Shown: positions 23,181-36,000 of the stretch, piece after piece
Layout: each line of letters opens with the position of its first letter
How positions within the stretch are numbered: the first letter of the stretch is position 1
Origin: Laburnicola sp. R22_1
Taxonomy: Eukaryota > Ascomycota > Dothideomycetes > Pleosporales > Didymosphaeriaceae
Length of the DNA: 64,000 bases
Direction: 5' to 3'
Assembly: GCA_014281115.1 (NCBI GenBank)
Contig: JACONQ010000014.1
Coordinates: 496,001 to 560,000, forward strand
The notes under the pieces: model-generated
Database searches by the model: none
Told to the model about the DNA's origin: nothing
Seen by the model: the letters and a program-made list of their open reading frames with translations, nothing else
Program-made: the position numbers and the translations under genes

Positions 23181-25373
23181 ATGTCGAGGTCCGTCTCTGC
23201 CCATGTCAATGACCACGCTCGCCGACACTCGCAAACCACCATCATGACCTCGGGCAGGTCCCTGGGCGGCGGCCGCGTCTTTGGCAGCGGGAAGCATCTG
23301 TCGCCCGCCCACCACCGCCGCAATGCCAGCTTACTGTCGCCCTCGGAGAGCTCGCTGTCGCTCAGTTCGCAGACGTCCAACAGCCCCGCGAGCACCGCCG
23401 AAACGCGAGAGGACATCGGCAGCAAGGTGCTGCTGGCGGGCTCGGAAAATGCAGCATCCGCCGCCTCCAACCGGCTGGTGTGCCCCATCTGCAACGAGGA
23501 AATGGTGGGTTGCGCTTCCCCCGGTCATGTCCATGACCAAGTCCATGACCCGTCCACGTACCGGAACTAACAGCGGACAGCTAACTCTGCTGCAACTCAA
23601 CCGGTATCTACTTCTGCCACCCCTCGCTCTCTACGCACTTTCCTGACGAGTATCAGACACCTCGACGACAACCACCAGAACCTCGTCGAGGAGGAGCAGG
23701 ATGAGGTCAAGAACTGGTTCGAGCTGCAGATGCAGAAGGCGAAGAAGTTCCAGCCGCTGGCAGTGCTGAACCAGAAGCTCAAAGGTCTCGACGTCTTCGA
23801 ATCCAACGACGCACCCACGCCGCCCCCGTTTGCGCACCCCGCCGCCGCTCCTCCGTTGCATGAGCCACCACCCGTTCGACGAGACCCCGAGGAGGAAGTC
23901 ACGCGAACGCACTGGCAGCGGCCGACCTATCGCGACGTGTGTTCGGACCCAATTTGCGCGAGGCCGATAAGCGGGCAGATGACGCTCGGCGGGAGCAATA
24001 CTGCCGTCAACTGCAGGTGCTGTGGGAAGCTGTTCTGTGAAGATCACACCATGTATCAGATGAGGTTATCTCGCCAGGCCAAACATGATCCCGTCAGGGG
24101 CATCTGGTGCAGAGTGTGCGAAACATGCTACAAGTCCAGAGAGGGGTACAACGACCACCACGGCTTGGACCGCGACCACTTTGGAGAGTTTGCAAACATC
24201 AGGCGAAAAAGGGTGGATAGGGAACATATGGAGGTCAGCAGGTTGGAGAAGCGCTTGACGAAGCTGACCCAGCTGTTGGCAAACCCGCCACCTGACGAGG
24301 CTACAACGAGCAGCTTTTGGCCGCTCTCGGGAGCAAAGGCCCAACGGAAAGCCTTGGAGCAGTCTATTATAAATTGGGAGGATGACGCGAAAGTCTCACA
24401 TTGTCCGTTTTGTCAGCAAGAGTTCTCTAGCTACACCTTTCGGCGGCATCATTGTCGCATGTGTGGTCGAGTGGTTTGTGGCGATCCGAAGACTGGGTGC
24501 TCTTCCGAGCTAGGGCTCAACGTTGCAGCAGGTAAGTCCGACCATGGCTGTTCCCTTTGCGCTCGCTTATGTATAACAGGCTCGAACAACTCCGAGAAAG
24601 GTACCCAGGTGGGTATTGACGTCCGAATGTGCAAGGACTGCACGCACACGTTGTTCAGCAGACGCGATTTTGAGAGTGAACTAGCCCAGAAGCCCACAGA
24701 CCAACGCGCATATGAGAATCTGGCACAGTTTGAGAGGGGCATTCGGTTACTGCTTCCTCGATTCCAGAAATTGCTCATGGCGCTGCAGGACCCTGACAGA
24801 CCTCCTTCGGCGCAACAACTTATGGATGCAACAAGAGTACGGAAGAGGCTTATGGATGCGTTTGCGCAGTATGATAGCGGGGCAAAAAGGATACGTGACC
24901 TACCGACTGAGTCGCCCACCCAAAAAAAGCTACAGAAGGCAGTCTACCAGCAAGCATACAACTTTCTCAGCACACACATGTTGCCATTGCGATCACTTCC
25001 GAAGGTGCTAAAGCACGCAGTCCCTCAAGGCTCGAAGCCAAGCGGCCGCCAGAACGGAGGCGGTGCACTTGCGTCCATCAAGGACAGCGACAGACGGACG
25101 GGGAGTGTTGTTAGTAGCAGCAGTGCCGTGTCAGCGTTAGAAACAGAAGAGAAAGAGTTGCGCGAGAGGCTGATCGTATTGGAGGAACAAAAGTTCATGG
25201 TGTCGGAGATGGTAGCCGATGCGACCAAGCATCGCCGATTCGACGAAGTTTCGAGTTTGGCGCAAAATTTGGAAGATTTGAATGTCGAGATTGGCCAAGT
25301 GAATAGTCAGCTTGGACAACTCGATTTCGCGAGTGCCTATCAGCGCGAGATGGCCAGTCCGTCGCCCGGATGA
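23181..25373 (+). CDS. FYVE zinc-finger endosomal tethering protein (PEP7/VAC1, rabenosyn-5-like)
   Basis: Exons 23181-23504, 23581-23603, 23657-24531 and 24580-25373 give 671 aa. Exon 2 is only 23 nt. Joining exons 1-3 makes a C2H2 finger (CPICNEEM, then LLQLNRHLDDNH at about 101-121). The fourth exon requires removal of an in-frame 48-nt intron (GTAAGT to AACAG) inside the second finger. A first, divergent FYVE-like finger (about 210-265) contains CRCCGKLFCEDHT and CRVCETCYKSR. The second (about 365-445) has CPFCQQEF, the FYVE signature RRHHCRMCGRVVC and a final CKDC pair. Helical, probably coiled-coil C-terminal parts follow, including TEEKELRERLIVLEEQKFMV. Known relatives bind PtdIns3P and Rab5/Vps21 and promote Golgi-to-endosome vesicle fusion. 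An alternative start is the Met at 23244. Confidence 0.92.
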
Positions 25374-27079
25374 TCGGAGATGGGAGCTCATGGTATTAAT
25401 TGCCATGCACAGACAGACTACGTCCCCGGTATCACTGCGCGATCAGCAGGAACCACCCCGCCTTACTTCATATGCATACAAACCACGCTACCGCAGTCAC
25501 CGCGAGACACGAGACACGTTGCTGGGAAGCAAGCCTGGTAGGAATGAGGAAGAGGGCATATACGCGACGGTCAAGGCTTCGGCTACGATGGAGGAAATTA
25601 AGAAGAATGCATTAATATGGGAAAGCGTGTGGGATAGGCGTACAATAGACTATGGGTTGAAGGCCAACCAGGGTGCATATATGAGCGAGCACCTGCTGCC
25701 AGGTCGCGAACGCGACGACCGAACCATGGTTGAGCGTCCCATCGCCCACACTGCTCCCGCGGTTGCGACTCCGCGGTCCACTGCGGCTCTCCAACGGTCC
25801 ACTGGTTGAGAGATGACATGTGACTCAGTCATGTCAGATGGCAGACTGTCCATTGACTGCCGTTGACGATGCTGCTGTGGAGAAAGTTGACAACGAAATC
25901 ATCGTTATTTTGTGTATATTTTGTTACTACCACTGTGTGCTAGGTACTGGGTTTTAGTGCCTCCTGTTTTACTCCTCTCTGTGTATGGTGCGGACTCGAC
26001 CTTGGTTAGAATCTCCACACGACGAAGATGTTCAATATGAGCGAGCACTGGGCAAGGATTTGGGGGTTGAAGGCGCCGCATGCAAACTGCAAAGAACAGA
26101 TATACGCCAGTCGAGTCGAGCGGTACAATGCTTGGTAGTTTAGATCAACGTTGACTTGTGCGCAGTTGCGACTCGTTGCATACCCCGCCCATCATTTGGT
26201 TCCTCTGCTGGCACACATGCTACCTAAGCATACCTTGGGTACAACCATGTGACTCTGAAAAAAGCTCGTACCCCTACGTTCTACCGCACCTTCTAGAAAA
26301 CTACAAAGTACAGTAGAATACTATTTCTAAAAGGGTACCCGGAAGAAAGCAACCCAGCGCTCTGGTAGCGACAACGTTGCCAGATTGATTGATTGCGCCA
26401 ACCCCTCCCCTGTGCACGCGGCACCCCCGCTGCTGGCAGAAAACAAAAGAAATCCCAAAATACCCAGTCGAGATAACCAATCATACCATCCCTCGGGGCT
26501 GGGCACATTAAGTATACTATACACATATCAACCGAGAGACGCCACTTGCGCGAAGTTTTGAAATGTCTTGTGAGAGGGTAGGGTTGGGCGGTGGTGGGAT
26601 AAGCCCGGTTGTGGGTGGTTTTACCGGGAATTGAATCCGAGAGGATGATATGAGGAGGGCTTGGAGGTTGGGGTGGATATTGCGCTGGGCTGGGATGGGA
26701 TGGATGACGTAGTGGGTGGTAAGGTGAGGTGATGGGGAGGTTTGGGTGAGGTGGCATGATAGATTGATGGATTGAGGCTTGGAAGACTTGGACGGAGAGA
26801 ATTGGGGTATAAGAAGGGCTTGGGGTCGCTGTGTGGGTTGGCTTTGCAGAAGAAGTAGAGCAAGACGAAACGAACGAAGGAACCAACGAACGAAAGAGTT
26901 GAACGTTAGCTTGAGGAAAGAAAGACGTGACGGATATTAAGCTACTGGTTTTACACACGACATCGACATCGATATCTGGCTTCGACGTAGCACTCTAGTA
27001 CTTCTTTCGACCGACCATCCTACCGTCCTACCATCCTACCATCCTACTACTACCACCACCACCACCGTCCGCCTCAACA
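25374..27079. other. 1.7 kb intergenic region
   Basis: Frames at 25312-25809 (plus) and 26293-26958 (minus) have no recognisable domains and I do not accept them as genes. A 40-bp sequence duplicated at 29.9 kb lies at 25998-26037. The last 60 bp (CCATCCTAC and CCACCA repeats) is the leader of the next gene. Confidence 0.5.
25998..26037. repeat. 40-bp dispersed repeat, copy 1
   Basis: GACCTTGGTTAGAATCTCCA and the following 20 bases match 29866-29905 at 39 of 40 positions in the same orientation (AGATG versus AGATC). Flanking sequence is unrelated. Confidence 0.95.
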
Positions 27080-27574
27080 ATGCGCCCCCTCACCACCCTC
27101 CTCACCTTCGCACTCACAACCTCCCCCCTCGCCTTCGCCTTCGCCCTTCCCCCTCCAGCACACCACCCCCGCACAACCGACTGCCAACTCCCCGCGGCAG
27201 GAAACTCGTGCTCGGGCGCCGCCCTCCGCGACGTCATCGTCCACTGGAACAGCAACACAACGCAGGAGCATAGAGACATGTTTCTTCGGGCGGCAAAGGG
27301 TGCTGGGGGCGAGGTTAGACAGGTTTTGGGTGGGTTTGGGTAAGTTTTTTTCTTTTCCCGTTATTTGATTTTGGAGGGGGAGGGAGGAGAGGGTGGGAGG
27401 TGGGCGTGTTTTGGGAGATGAGATAGGAGGGTTTGCTAATAGCTGCATAGGTTTACGGCGTATATACCTGAGGAGGTAGTGGCGCTTATGGTGGCGTTTG
27501 GGGAGAGTTGCGGAGTTAAGGTGGGGGATAACGGGTGTGCGGGGATTCCTTGGTGTGGGGAGGCGCCGTGTTAG
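27080..27574 (+). CDS. Small secreted Cys-containing protein, inhibitor-I9-like fold likely
   Basis: Two exons (27080-27339, 27451-27574; 111-nt intron with GCTAAT branch site and CATAG acceptor) encode 127 aa. A signal peptide (MRPLTTLLTFALTTSPLAFA) is followed by a Pro/His-rich stretch. Then comes DVIVHWNSNTTQEHRDMFLR, AAKGAGGEVRQVLGG and, across the intron, FGFTAYIPEEVVALM. This order resembles subtilisin propeptide/inhibitor I9 domains (beta-alpha-beta with a GF.AyLPeEvv motif). The mature part has six cysteines, four of them in the C-terminal 35 residues (ESCGV, NGCAG, PWCGE, APC). No protease domain follows, so it would be a stand-alone inhibitor or chaperone-like protein. The I9 link is my inference from the motif pattern; an effector-like role is possible but unproven. 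Confidence 0.72.
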
Positions 27575-28944
27575 TTAGGATGGGTTGTTTTTTGTGCGCG
27601 AGAGGAGGTTGGATTGGGCTGGATAGGTGTAGTGGCGTATTGTTGATGGGAAAAGGGTAGGGTGGTGTACTGTTGATGGGGGGAAATGGGAGGGGCGGCG
27701 GGATAAAATAAAAGTGCGGAGAGCGGTGTTGTGATATTACATTACGTCTTTTTGTTTCCTCTTCGACCCAAATTTACACGCGAAGAATAAAAATGTATGC
27801 TATGTAGTGTTGAGGAGCTGGGGCTTGCTTGGGCTGTTGAACCGTGGTCTGCGTTGCGCTGTGATTATAAAAGGTCGAGTTTACCATGGACTAACTTGGA
27901 TACATAAGATTCAAGCCGACAATACGCAGGTCGCATGTTAGAAGCATAGCCTATAGGAACCAAATATTAAGCACGAGTGCACAGCTAATACACGACATCT
28001 GACCCCAGAACAACCTGGAAGTAGACTATTACCAGTGCTACATACAACGTTCAACATATACTTATCACAGGCTCTTTCCTAAAACTCGACGAAAGCGTTA
28101 ATCATTTCTCATCGGATTCCCAACACCAGATGAAAAGCTAAACATTGTGCCCGCAGCAAAGGAAAAGGGTGAGCGTCATCACTCACTCACTCACAGGCCA
28201 GCCAGTCAGCCCAGCGGCTTCCCCGTCAAACAATCATCGCCACTTCCACCATCTCCCCACTTACTCATCATCCTCTCCTACAAGAAACATACCCCCCAAA
28301 AGGCAACTCCCCACCTGCCATCGAACCCAGCACCTTCCCTGCTTTTCCCAGCTCCCAAACCTGGGCGTGCACGCATCACCCGCCACTTCCAACAATCCTC
28401 CCAAGACACGAAATGACCTCAGCACGACGCCTCCCACGACTAAAAAAGGCAACTCCAGCACCGTCGTCGAACACAGCAACTTCCTTGATTTCTCGCCGCG
28501 AAGATTCAAGAATGCGAGAAAGGGTCCAGTGTTCCAACTTTCAGACGTGGCTGTGCGTGCCTGCTTCCCTGTTTGGGGTGGCTGTAGCTCTTAAGAGCAG
28601 GACTCTACGTTATCTAGCATGTAAACAGTTGTGTGTGTGCGCCGAGGGTTGGTACTTATTCTTGTTGGTGGATGCTTCGATTAATTGTATTGGGAGATCG
28701 GCACGCTGCAATCGATAGCTAGAAGATCGCTTGATCAAGAGAGAAAACGTCGCGAAGCTTTTCGTACACGACAACCGCTGCAAAGGAAAGCGGTTGGGCT
28801 GCTAGAAAACGCAGTGAAGATCGCTCGAGAGCTAGCCAAGTATCTCGAACCCCCAATCGTACTCTCCATGCCCGCCAATACCCTGTTCCGACCACGGTCG
28901 ACGAGACATCGAATCCATCAAACAAAATGCCAACCCTCCTCTAC
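27575..28944. other. 1.4 kb intergenic region
   Basis: G-rich 3' flank of the small secreted protein, then AT-richer sequence. Short frames at 28145-28718 and 28685-29137 (plus) show no domains. No gene is called. Confidence 0.5.
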
Positions 28945-29363
28945 TCACAGCAGCCACGGAGTGAAGACTACGCACCCAGCTGTAGCCGGCGCCAAAGCTA
29001 CTTCCTCCTCAGTCATCCCATTCCGATACTTGGAAAAGTATCCACAGCGCCCCGACGCACACGTCCAGAATCCAGAACCACGCCCAAGACGACTGTTGAC
29101 ACCGGTTCCATCCTGCCGACTAACGGCACCACAATAGCATCGTGTATTGCTATCACGTATGCCGCGCGCATCATCCCATGAAATCCACCCGCTGCAATAT
29201 TCTTGTACACCTCGCCCAGGATGATGATTACATCGCACACAGATATAGTAAGGCCGGCCGGCATTGCCGTTTGGATTGTTTGGATTCACAGTGTTACGAC
29301 GTAGAGGCTTCCAGGCGCAGCGGCGACAAGGAGGTCGGTTGAGGACTTCCAGTATTTCTGACT
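28945..29363 (-). CDS. Tandem GRF-type zinc-finger protein (5' end uncertain)
   Basis: The frame reads through two GRF-like fingers. The first is PPCRRCAWKPLRR, then NAGRPYYICVRC, then CSGWISWDDARGI. The second is RCYCGAVSRQD, then GRGSGFWTCASGRCGYFSKY. The GRPYY.C...C..W..WDD and C.CG...C...CGYF patterns are diagnostic. The stop is at 28945-28947. Upstream the frame meets a TGA just beyond 29363, with no ATG, so a 5' exon is needed. One in-phase possibility is an exon at 29468-29438 (MLVEALGSDN) spliced to 29363 after ATTCCAG, giving 149 aa. GRF fingers bind nucleic acid in APE2, TOP3A and NEIL3. Small stand-alone fungal GRF proteins have no function I can name. Confidence 0.6.
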
Positions 29364-29865
29364 CTGGAATGTCTAACCTTCCTTGTCAGTCATGATGTAA
29401 CACAGTTCTGTCGGCAGGAACTGACCGAAGGATACACGGTTATCGCTACCCAAGGCCTCAACGAGCATGATTGCAGAAACCAGGCAGCTCAGCCTTGTAG
29501 ACCGAGACGACTTGGAGCTTGCGGCCTTCCGCTACGCAGGCGTAATAGGCTGCGATCAAGGAAGCAGGCACAAGGAGCGGCAAGTCGATAGCCCACGTTT
29601 GACGTAGTAAGGGAAAAGTGGAGGATTGTTTCGCGGATCAGACGGCCTGGGCTTGGAATCATCTTTGCGATTCTGTTACACAGCAGATCAGCTGACCGCG
29701 CTGGCGCCATACCATAGGTCTACGATATCTTGGCGGACCTGGCGAGCGGAGACCACCTATCAGCGATGGCGCAGACCTTCACTCACGATCTGAAAAAGGT
29801 GGCTTTATTTATCTTCGCACGTTTCTACAATTATAGACCATACAACTCTTTATACACAACCCTCA

Positions 29866-29905
29866 GACCTTGGTTAGAATCTCCACACGACGAAGATCTT
29901 CAATA
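29866..29905. repeat. 40-bp dispersed repeat, copy 2
   Basis: Matches 25998-26037 at 39 of 40 bases, about 3.9 kb away and in direct orientation. Confidence 0.95.
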
Positions 29906-30010
29906 CACAACCCTCATCCCAATCCCTGTCCCAACGCCACCCTAAAGAGAAAACATAGCAAAGCCCACCACCACTCATTCCCTATAAACAAGCCCCGCGC
30001 CCCCTCCCCC

Positions 30011-30029
30011 AAAAAAAAAAAAAAAAAAA
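30011..30029. repeat. A19 homopolymer
   Basis: Nineteen consecutive A on the plus strand lie immediately past the CSF1 stop codon, so poly-T in the sense of the CSF1 transcript. Indel errors are likely here. Confidence 0.97.
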
Positions 30030-30035
30030 GAAACC

Positions 30036-33000
30036 TCAACCACCACCCCTATCCCTCTCCCCGACCTGCGAGCTCCCTAAAATGCGCTCATACGCCTCCT
30101 CCACCTCCCTCGCAACCTCCAGCAACGACACAATAACAATCTGATGCGTAACATTCGGCAGCCGATCCCTATGCAACCCAATCCACTCCAGCGGCGGCGT
30201 CGCCTCGCCCATATCCCTCAACTGCGGCGTCTCAATCAGCGGCGGCTCCAGCGCCGTGTAATCGTACCTGCTCTGCGGCACATTGACCACGGCGGTAATC
30301 TTCTCCTGATTCGAGGGATCCGCCGACGATGTCGTAGCCGTCGAGGATGAAGATTGAGACGGCAGCCCAGCCTGCGAGGATGTGATTTTGATGTTGGGTT
30401 CGGGGAGCGGCTTGCCGAGGCGGGAGGCCAGTGTGCGCGTGTGGTTTCCCCACATGGTGCGGATGAAGGAGATGCGGCTGTAGTTCCAGCCTACATCTAC
30501 TTTGCCCTCGAGCGTGCTCTTGAAAACGTAGTCGATGTGGTTACTCGACGGTGTCTGCCATGTGTGCATCGTTGCAATTACTTTGGGCACCCTGAGAATC
30601 GTGCCGCCTCTTGCGCTCCTCGCGCTTGTCATAATGTCCTCGACTGTCAGTTCGCCGACTGGTTTGGACTTATTGGGCGCTTGGACCGAGGAGAGCGCGA
30701 CGGAGAGCTGACCGAGCGTCATGCCGAGACGGGCGTGTATCTTTCCGTCTTGCAGGGCGACCGCGAAACGCGCCTGAGCGTCTGCAGCTTCGAGATGGAG
30801 AATCTGAGTGTCGATGAAGGTGGAGGGGAAAATTCCCAAACTGATAGAGCGCAGGGTGACGACGACATCTGTATGTAGGGAGATTGGGGCTTTTACTGTG
30901 TTGTCCTCCGACTTCGCAGCGATCATGCTCTGAGACTCGGAAAGAGGAAATGGCGCAGTGACCGAGGATTTGCGACGCAGGAACTTTTCAATGTCCCTCA
31001 GAGACTGCTTGTATGCCTGTTGATTTTCTTGGATGAGACGCTCGATAGCTTGCCACAAGGCTAAACCTTGAGCTGCGCTAGTCGCTGTGCATAGAACATG
31101 CACCTGGTCGCCGTCGAGAATCGCAACCAGGCGATCGCGCTTTCCTTCGAGCTGTTCGCGGACGTTGTACATGAGGAAGTCGAAGTTTGCAATGTCCGCA
31201 ATGAGGAACGCTTGGTAGTCGAATCCAGCTTTGACGCGCAGCTGCTGAAAGCCAATCGAGGCTTGAATGAGAGGCGTCTGTTGAATAGCTTGATTCTGCG
31301 AGGGCCAGCTGATAGATGTACGCACTTTGACCCCGGCTAGGTCTACGAAACCATCCGTACGCCCTGTACCTTCAACGCTTATCTTCTCAATGCCAATGCA
31401 TAGATTCTGCTCCCAATCTATGCCCTTCTTGGACGATGCCCACAGGTTGTGGATGTGCAATGAAGTCTTTCCAATAGTTTGACCGAGATCAAGATCCACC
31501 GAGACATCAGCTATTGCGATATTAGCATTCCAAGGAAATGCTGTCGCAGCAGTGACTTGCTGATATCTTTGCATGAGATACTCTTGTGGCTCTTGATTTG
31601 TAGTTGGTGGCGCAGGATGGGACGACTTTCGGATCTCTGGAGGTACCCAAATCTCCCGGAACAGAAGAAAGTCTTGGAGCTGGCGAGCGTTGATTTGCAG
31701 CGCCATTGGATTGATCTTCAAGATAGCCGATATACCGCTTGTCCCGCTGAGATGTTTGCTGTTCATCAGCGACAGAACAATAGAGTCGACATTGAACCCG
31801 AATGTTGATTCTCTAGAGTAGACATGCTGTACCGTCGCTTCGAGCTTCTCGAACGCGGCAGACGCAGCAAAGAAGTGGCCGTGCTCTTGCGACTTGACAC
31901 TGTTGACTGTGATGTAGATGTCGTCGAGTTTGGCTATGGCAGCCACTCGTGCAATAGGTTGACAGCTGAGACTGAACTCTTGCTTGCAAATACGAACTCC
32001 TAGATTCAAGCGTTTGCGACCAAGGATCGTACTAGGATCCGCAGTAATCAGATTGTCCTCTTCTAGAAGCTTGGCCGCCGGCTTTGTATCAGGCTGTGGC
32101 TCGGATGATCCCGGTGAGAGTGGAGAGTCTTCGTCTTTCTCGCGAACGACTTCTTTGATGCTCTCCGACATTTCAATGATGACAGGCACTACAGTCGGAA
32201 ACAATGTATTGCTTGAGCCGTCAATTCGAAGTTCTACTTTCAAAGTCGGATCTTGACCGTCGTCCTCATTTTCCACTTTCAGTGCTACACCGGGTGCACG
32301 AAGTACCAGGCTACTCTTCGAAGCGTCTCCAACAAACTGGCTGTACCTCCCTTTCTGTTGGGACTTACTCGTCTCCCCAGTTGGGCTCGTACTATGATTG
32401 GAATCTGTACCGTTGATGTGCACTACGGCTCCTGCGAAGGTTGCGTCAACTGTGAGCGAAGCCAGTCGTTTGTTACCGAATGGATTTTTCCGTTGGGCGC
32501 CCGTCGTGGTGGGCGTCACACTCCAATTGGCCGAGGCAGTCTTGAACTTTTTGCTAGCCAAAGCAATGGAGCATTCAATGACGTGTGCAGGCAAAATGAA
32601 GCGAGAGTCGAGCTGAAGATGCAGAGATTTGCCGGCGGCGTGGAAAGCGACCTTACGGGTATCTTTCGCTGAGCTGTAGGCTACATTGAAGACCACCTCT
32701 GGAAGCAAGGCCGAATTTGCCGATCTTGTTTTCTTACTTGCCGAAATCGGAACCATTTGCAGTTGCATATCTTCGATGGTCAAACGTGCTGCGTCGTCTT
32801 TGCGTGTGGAGAGATCTATCCTTCTAAATGACAAGACAAGGTCTTCGCTTTCTGTTTTCGGGTATGGCGCAATGGAGGTACCGACAATCCAGCTGACGTA
32901 AATATTGAGCAGTTCAAGAGAGTAAGTCGAAGTAAACAGAGCACCTGAGCTTACACTCTGGGTGTCAGTCTCCGTGCCGCTCTTTAGACTTTGATCACCC

Positions 33001-36000
33001 TTGGGTGAAATCTTGGTCTTGGTATGGCGCAACTTTCTTAGGTACTTCTTTTCCATCGATAGATCCAGATCCTTGATTTTGTCTTGCAAATGATTCATGA
33101 CGTCTACCACGGCGGAAGCAGTATCAGCGAATATGTTAACATCCAACCCAGCGCTCCTCAACCGGTAAATCCTGCGAGGAGGCTGTGTGTTAGGCTGCGT
33201 CGTAATTTGGAGAACAGCGCCGAACGTGATGTTCCCACAGCGGCGGATAGAGTGAGAGTCGGATAGGGTCAGGTTCACACTTATTTCCTGAAGGAGTATA
33301 GCAGCTTCAGGCAACGACAGCACGGTGGAATCGTGGCCCATGTTGGTCGCTTTTAGTTGAATCGAAGACAACCGCACGGTAAGATTCGCGGTGGGCGACT
33401 CTGGGTGTTGTCCGGGGGCGTTTGCCGAAACACTGATCCCTGACAATGTCATTTGAACGCCATATACTACTTTTCTAGATGACCGAGGTGCTTTGACAAC
33501 CGGTGTATGGGTGGGCTTGTGAATTATTTCTCGAAATCGAGCGGTAAGAACGTCGATGTCCTCGCTAATAGTGCGAACGACATTCGTAATCTCCGGCTTG
33601 TTGATAGTCGCGACCAGTGCTTGGATCTCAGAGGCCTGCAGTTGAATAGTCTCAACGATTCCAGCAGCAGATATCTTGGTCTGGGTCTCTGTGTTCGTGA
33701 TTGTCAAACGGCCATTGATCGGAGGAAATTCGAGCGAGCTGATAATGTTGGAACCTTCCATAGAGTTGCTGAACATCCGGTGGTGGTGGGCTGCCAGGTC
33801 GTAATCTATACGTAGTGTTACGTTCTCGCCCAAAGATGGTACAACGGAGATGCGACCGGAAGAGCCAACGATGGACCAGGTCAGCGATTCAAGTAAGGCC
33901 AAGTCAACCGAGTATTCGTCCATAAGCAGAGCCAGGCAGATGTTTGGCAACTGTGTCGTTTCCGGCGGGTCACTCTGTCTGACCTTGGGCTTCATTGACC
34001 GCTTGACGAGCATCGCTTGGTCCTGAAAGTAGGCGACTTCATCCCGAAGTACTGAGTCAGCAACTTCAAGCAGACCAAGCACGTTCTCTTCGAGCCCTAG
34101 TTTGATTCTCCGACTTGCACCAGCGACCTTAATTTCGTCCGGAATAGGATCGCCGTTCGTAAATTTGTGATGGGACAAGTATAAACTTGGCAAATCGAAC
34201 TGCGATCTCAGCAGCAAACGGGACCAAGCGCACATTTCAGTCGCCGCCTGTTCTAGATGAACCAGTGCTGTGATTGTACGACCTTGGTTTGAAGCCGAGC
34301 TATCGTCTGTGGCTACAGACAGTCGGAGGCGTTGCCCCGTAGCCGAGGTATGGATATTGATCGTGTCAAGCGAAGCTGTAGCTTTTTCTGTAACATAGAT
34401 AAGCTGCAAGCTATTATCAACAGCAGTCTTCTTTTCGACAGCTCGGGTATGCTTTGGCGGTCCTAAACTGGCATTCTCGAACAGATTGACCAGTATGCCC
34501 ACCAGTTCACAAATCTCCCAGTGAACACTAAGAGAGGTCTCGCGTGAGCTCACTTGCACCAATATGGTCTGTCTGGAAAGCTCTTCTCCGACTAGCATGA
34601 GGCCTATTGGCTCCGGAGGAGGGGTAGCGGCAACACTGATGGCCAGCACTCGCAGTGCTGCTTCGCTTTGTTTGGGGCCAGGGTCGAGGATGACATTAAT
34701 ACCCTCAGAGTGAATGTCCACGAAGACTGGGGCAGGGCGCGCTCCTTCTAGCTGTTCTGTAGCAGCTGCCCCGAAAAGCATTCTCATAGCCATGCTCTTC
34801 TTCACATGGGCTAAATCCCATGCGCGCCATTGATCCCACACTGTTACAATTTTGGCTTCTGCATCTTCTGGACATCCGATGGAGTTAACAGCACAACGGT
34901 CGCGTATTCTTTGTTTTTCCGTGTTAGACAAGGTCTGCCATATGTAGCGAAACCTCGAAATTATCTTCCAAGAATCATGACTGCGCAAGTGATCTCGAAC
35001 CGCACGAAGCGCAAAGGTAGCTTTGGTCAAGAAGGTGGGGTCCTGTAGCTGCTCTTGAGCTGTGGTGAGACGCAGAGCGAGGCATCGCAAGCGGCTCTGT
35101 TTCGTCTCGTGAGTCTCTGCAAATCCTGCACCAAGTTCTTCTCCTAACATAGTACTTCGATGGATGAGCGATGCCAGATACTCGATCTTCCGACTAGCCG
35201 TGGCGATTTCGAAGGCCTTAAAATTGACGTTGGCCGATGTCTGGTTGTTACGTAGCATCCATACAAGTAGATCTCTAATTTCAGCTTGGACCGCGACGTC
35301 GTCAGCCGGGCCTTCGTGTTTCCTTTCGGTAATAGAGATCCCAAGCGAGCCCAACGTCGTGTGCAGCGAAACCGAATCCTCGCCTGTTCGCTCCCCTGTG
35401 AGGCTTTTGTCTCGCACAGCGACTTGTAAACGATTCAAGATCAGGTCGTATTGATCCATGCCTGCGTCTGTACCCAGATGCGGACCAAAGGCGTTCTGGA
35501 ATCGTATGTGCATGAAGGGTACATTAATGCTGAACTCAATAGACTTGCCCTTGCCTTCGCGCCGCTTCTGGTGATCCATGATTGCAGTCATGGCACTGAT
35601 CTGGAAGTCATCCAACAGGTCTTGTGGTTCGCGCGGTTGCAGAACACTGACCAAGTTTGAAACACAACGAACAAAATCCGGAGTGCAATAGAGGCGCACA
35701 CCAGGTTCGGTTTCGACTATAAAGCTGATGTGCTCGAAGCTCTCGTCGAAAGCCTTCGAGGAACCCTCAGCGAAGAGCGCGTCTTCCTCGTTCTGGCTGA
35801 GTTGGGAAGGAAGGGCTGGAAAGGTCGGGACCTCCGACAGGTCAGGTTCAATGAGATCCAAAGTGCAGCATGGAGCTGCGAGAGGGCTCGATAGGGCTAC
35901 TGATGAGGGTGGCAAATTACCCGGTAACCTCTCCTTCTCGCTAGGGTGCATGCGATATCTGTTAATGCTTTCTGCTCTCTGGGGTGAGCCAAGTAATGTC

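Larger units (their letters stand above)
29364..30035. other. Intergenic, possible 5' exon of the GRF gene
   Basis: It contains a candidate first exon for the GRF protein (29468-29438), the second copy of the 40-bp dispersed repeat, and an A19 run. The minus frames between 29.5 and 29.7 kb have no recognisable domains. Confidence 0.45.

Noticed and set aside
22994..23494. 166-codon minus-strand frame with (GY)n
   Set aside because: It is the antisense of the CCATAC array and of the first VAC1-like exon.
25312..25809. 165-codon frame after the VAC1-like gene
   Set aside because: It starts inside the preceding CDS in another frame, and no family features are seen.
26293..26958. 221-codon minus-strand frame
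   Set aside because: Ser/Pro/His-rich low complexity derived from GGAT/GGTG-rich DNA, with no domain.
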